Below, in pieces: positions 5,847 through 7,207 of a DNA stretch of 7,207 bases (the first letter of the stretch is position 1; each line of letters opens with the position of its first letter). Source of the stretch: Pirellulaceae bacterium (GTDB lineage Bacteria > Planctomycetota > Planctomycetia > Pirellulales > Pirellulaceae). The stretch spans positions 1 to 7,207 of the forward strand of contig JASLRF010000613.1 of assembly GCA_030744095.1 (NCBI GenBank), written 5' to 3'. Both the position numbers and the translations under genes were made by a program. Under the pieces are notes generated by a model. It made no database searches, was not told where the DNA came from, and was given only the letters and a program-made list of their open reading frames with translations.

Positions 5847-7120
5847 GACAGGCTGGCCAACTCGCCCAGCAGGCGATCAATTTCTTCCGTGGTGTTGTAA
5901 TGGGCCAATCCGATACGGACCATGCCCTCCGGTTCCAGGCCCAGCGTCTCTGTAAGTTGCAGAGCGTAGTAGTTGCCGTTCCAGACAAAGATGCCGCGTT
6001 GTGCCAACTGTTCTGCCACTGCGGTGGCGGTCAGTCGGTCGTGCGTGATCGAAACGGTCGGCAATCGCTGGTCCAAATGCGCCGCGTCGGTGATCCCCCA
6101 CACGGTGATCGCATCCAGTCTCGCCAACCCTGACAACAAGCGTTCGACCAATTCGCTTTCGTAGATTGCGATGGCGTCGTACGCGGATCGCAGCGCGTCA
6201 CGTCTGGCAAGCGCGGGATCATTCGCCGCATCACGTCCCAGTCCGGCCAGGTATTCGACGGCCGCCAACGTGCCGGCGATCGACTCGTGGCTTTGCGTCC
6301 CCGTCATCCACTTGCCGGGCAATTCATTGGACGAAGGACGCACCTTATAGGCGACCAGTTCTTCCAGCAGTTCACGGCGTCCCCACATGATCCCGGTGTG
6401 TGGGCCGAAGAATTTGTACGCCGAGCACGCCAGGAAGTCGCAACCAAGCTGGCCGACATCGATACCCACATGAGGTGCGAAATGAACCGCGTCCAGAAAT
6501 GAGACTGCGCCCGCGGCCCGGGCCCACTGGCAAATCTCGCGAACCGGGTTTATCGAACCGCTGGCGTTGGATGCGCAGCCCACGGCGACGAGGCGCGTGT
6601 TGGCATTGATTTTGTCACGGAAATCGTCCAGGTCAAGTGTACAGTCGGTCTTCTTGATATCGACGTAGCGGACGGCCGCGCCCGCATCTTCGGCCGCCAT
6701 CACCCAGGGAGTCACGTTGGCGTCATGGTCTAGTCGCGTGACGACGATTTCATCGCCTGACTGCCACCTTCGCCCGAGCGACCGGGACATCGCAAAGGTG
6801 AGCGACGTCATGTTCTGGCCGAAGAAAACGCAATCAGGGTCATCAGCACCGAGCAGGTCTGCAACACCTTGGTGCGCTTCGTTCAGCATCGCGTCGCTCT
6901 CGCGGCTGGTGACGAAGACGCCTTCGTGATTGGCGTTGCGGTGTGTCAGATAGTCACCCATCGCGTCGATGACGCAGCGCGGCACTTGAGTTCCCGCGGG
7001 GCCATCCAGGAATACGGCGGGCTGGCCCTCGACAGTACGTGTCAGCGCCGGAAACCGCTGACGAATCGAATCGATGTGGGAACGGATAAAGCGATCGTCG
7101 GTGGAAGAGGTGTTCAACAT
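5843..7120 (-). CDS. Cysteine-desulfurase-like PLP enzyme (VC1184-type class V aminotransferase) lacking the catalytic Cys
   Basis: A 425-residue class V PLP-dependent protein. FLDGPAGTQVP (37-47) is the usual N-terminal entry. Asn103-Thr105 lie in the cofactor phosphate region. LDHDANVTPW (130-139) places His132 over the PLP ring. FLDAVHFAPH supplies Asp210 for the pyridine nitrogen, and CSAYKFFGPHTG supplies Lys236 for the Schiff base. The layout is that of SufS-like enzymes, closest to the family named VC1184 subfamily (TIGR01976). Where SufS has G-H-H-C-A with its catalytic cysteine, this protein reads G-N-Y-Y-A with Tyr385 (codon 5966-5968), so persulfide formation by the usual mechanism is not expected. 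Start ATG 7118-7120 fits where homology begins. The frame stays open to the right edge with only a TTG (7151-7153) as an alternative start, so a longer N-terminus is possible. It overlaps DUF971 by 4 bases. The substrate is unknown. Confidence 0.88.
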   Translation of the reverse strand: MLNTSSTDDRFIRSHIDSIRQRFPALTRTVEGQPAVFLDGPAGTQVPRCVIDAMGDYLTHRNANHEGVFVTSRESDAMLNEAHQGVADLLGADDPDCVFFGQNMTSLTFAMSRSLGRRWQSGDEIVVTRLDHDANVTPWVMAAEDAGAAVRYVDIKKTDCTLDLDDFRDKINANTRLVAVGCASNASGSINPVREICQWARAAGAVSFLDAVHFAPHVGIDVGQLGCDFLACSAYKFFGPHTGIMWGRRELLEELVAYKVRPSSNELPGKWMTGTQSHESIAGTLAAVEYLAGLGRDAANDPALARRDALRSAYDAIAIYESELVERLLSGLARLDAITVWGITDAAHLDQRLPTVSITHDRLTATAVAEQLAQRGIFVWNGNYYALQLTETLGLEPEGMVRIGLAHYNTTEEIDRLLGELASLS

Positions 7121-7126
7121 TTTCGC

Positions 7127-7132
7127 ATCATA
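7127..7132 (-). promoter_or_regulatory. Possible -10 box for a leaderless transcript
   Basis: On the - strand TATGAT (5 of 6 to TATAAT) ends 6 bases before the ATG at 7120, so transcription would begin at or next to the start codon. No SD-like sequence precedes that ATG, in agreement with a leaderless message. The -35 region is weak (TTGCCG at a short 15-base spacing). An alternative reading is an operon junction, because another frame ends with TGA at 7128-7130. Confidence 0.25.
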
Positions 7133-7207
7133 CGAATTCAGGGCCGACGGCAAAAGAACCCGCAGCGAGGGATCCCGTGGGCCAGACGCCGCCGGCAGGA
7201 GAATTCT

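Noticed and set aside
7169..7176. GGGATCCC palindrome
   Set aside because: Eight bases is within chance expectation in GC-rich DNA and nothing around it supports a site.

Overview
The window looks like a chromosomal piece of a planctomycete, probably of the Pirellulales (Rhodopirellula-like) group. This rests on gene content: an EF-hand/PQQ-type propeller protein, a Tat-exported DUF1501 protein, a secreted formylglycine-type sulfatase, and a VC1184-type cysteine-desulfurase-like enzyme next to a DUF971 protein, in moderately GC-rich DNA with weak Shine-Dalgarno sites. The assignment is inferred from gene families, not from a marker gene.

Layout from left to right. (1) Positions 2-709, + strand: the C-terminal part of a PQQ-like beta-propeller protein that carries an EF-hand insert between its blades; its start lies outside the window. 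(2) Positions 710-894: a convergent spacer with a 14-bp perfect palindrome and two adjacent 35-bp repeat units, each able to form a hairpin. (3) Positions 895-2247, - strand: a 12-helix MFS transporter. (4) Positions 2248-2598: a 351-base divergent promoter region with a 7+7 bp inverted repeat abutting a good sigma-70-like promoter that points at the next gene. (5) Positions 2599-4020, + strand: a DUF1501 protein with a Tat signal. (6) Positions 4033-7120, - strand: a three-gene block in the order PLP enzyme, DUF971, sulfatase. The first two overlap by 4 bases and the third follows after 26 bases. The sulfatase meets the DUF1501 gene tail to tail with only 12 bases between the stop codons.

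How they may work together. The sulfatase is a predicted exported enzyme resembling heparan N-sulfatase (SGSH), suited to removing sulfate from sulfated glycans, which is a planctomycete speciality. The PLP protein has the cysteine-desulfurase fold but carries tyrosine where SufS/IscS-like enzymes have their catalytic cysteine. DUF971 proteins carry a zinc-binding N-terminal gamma-butyrobetaine-hydroxylase-like fold. That these three form a functional unit is inferred from spacing only. The DUF1501 protein belongs to the alkaline-phosphatase-like superfamily, as the sulfatase does, but here it is not beside its usual DUF1549/DUF1553 partner.

No RNA gene, CRISPR array, insertion sequence or prophage gene was recognised. 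The most useful leads are the cysteine-less desulfurase-like operon, the EF-hand insertion in the propeller, the tandem hairpin repeat, and the inverted repeat next to the DUF1501 promoter.
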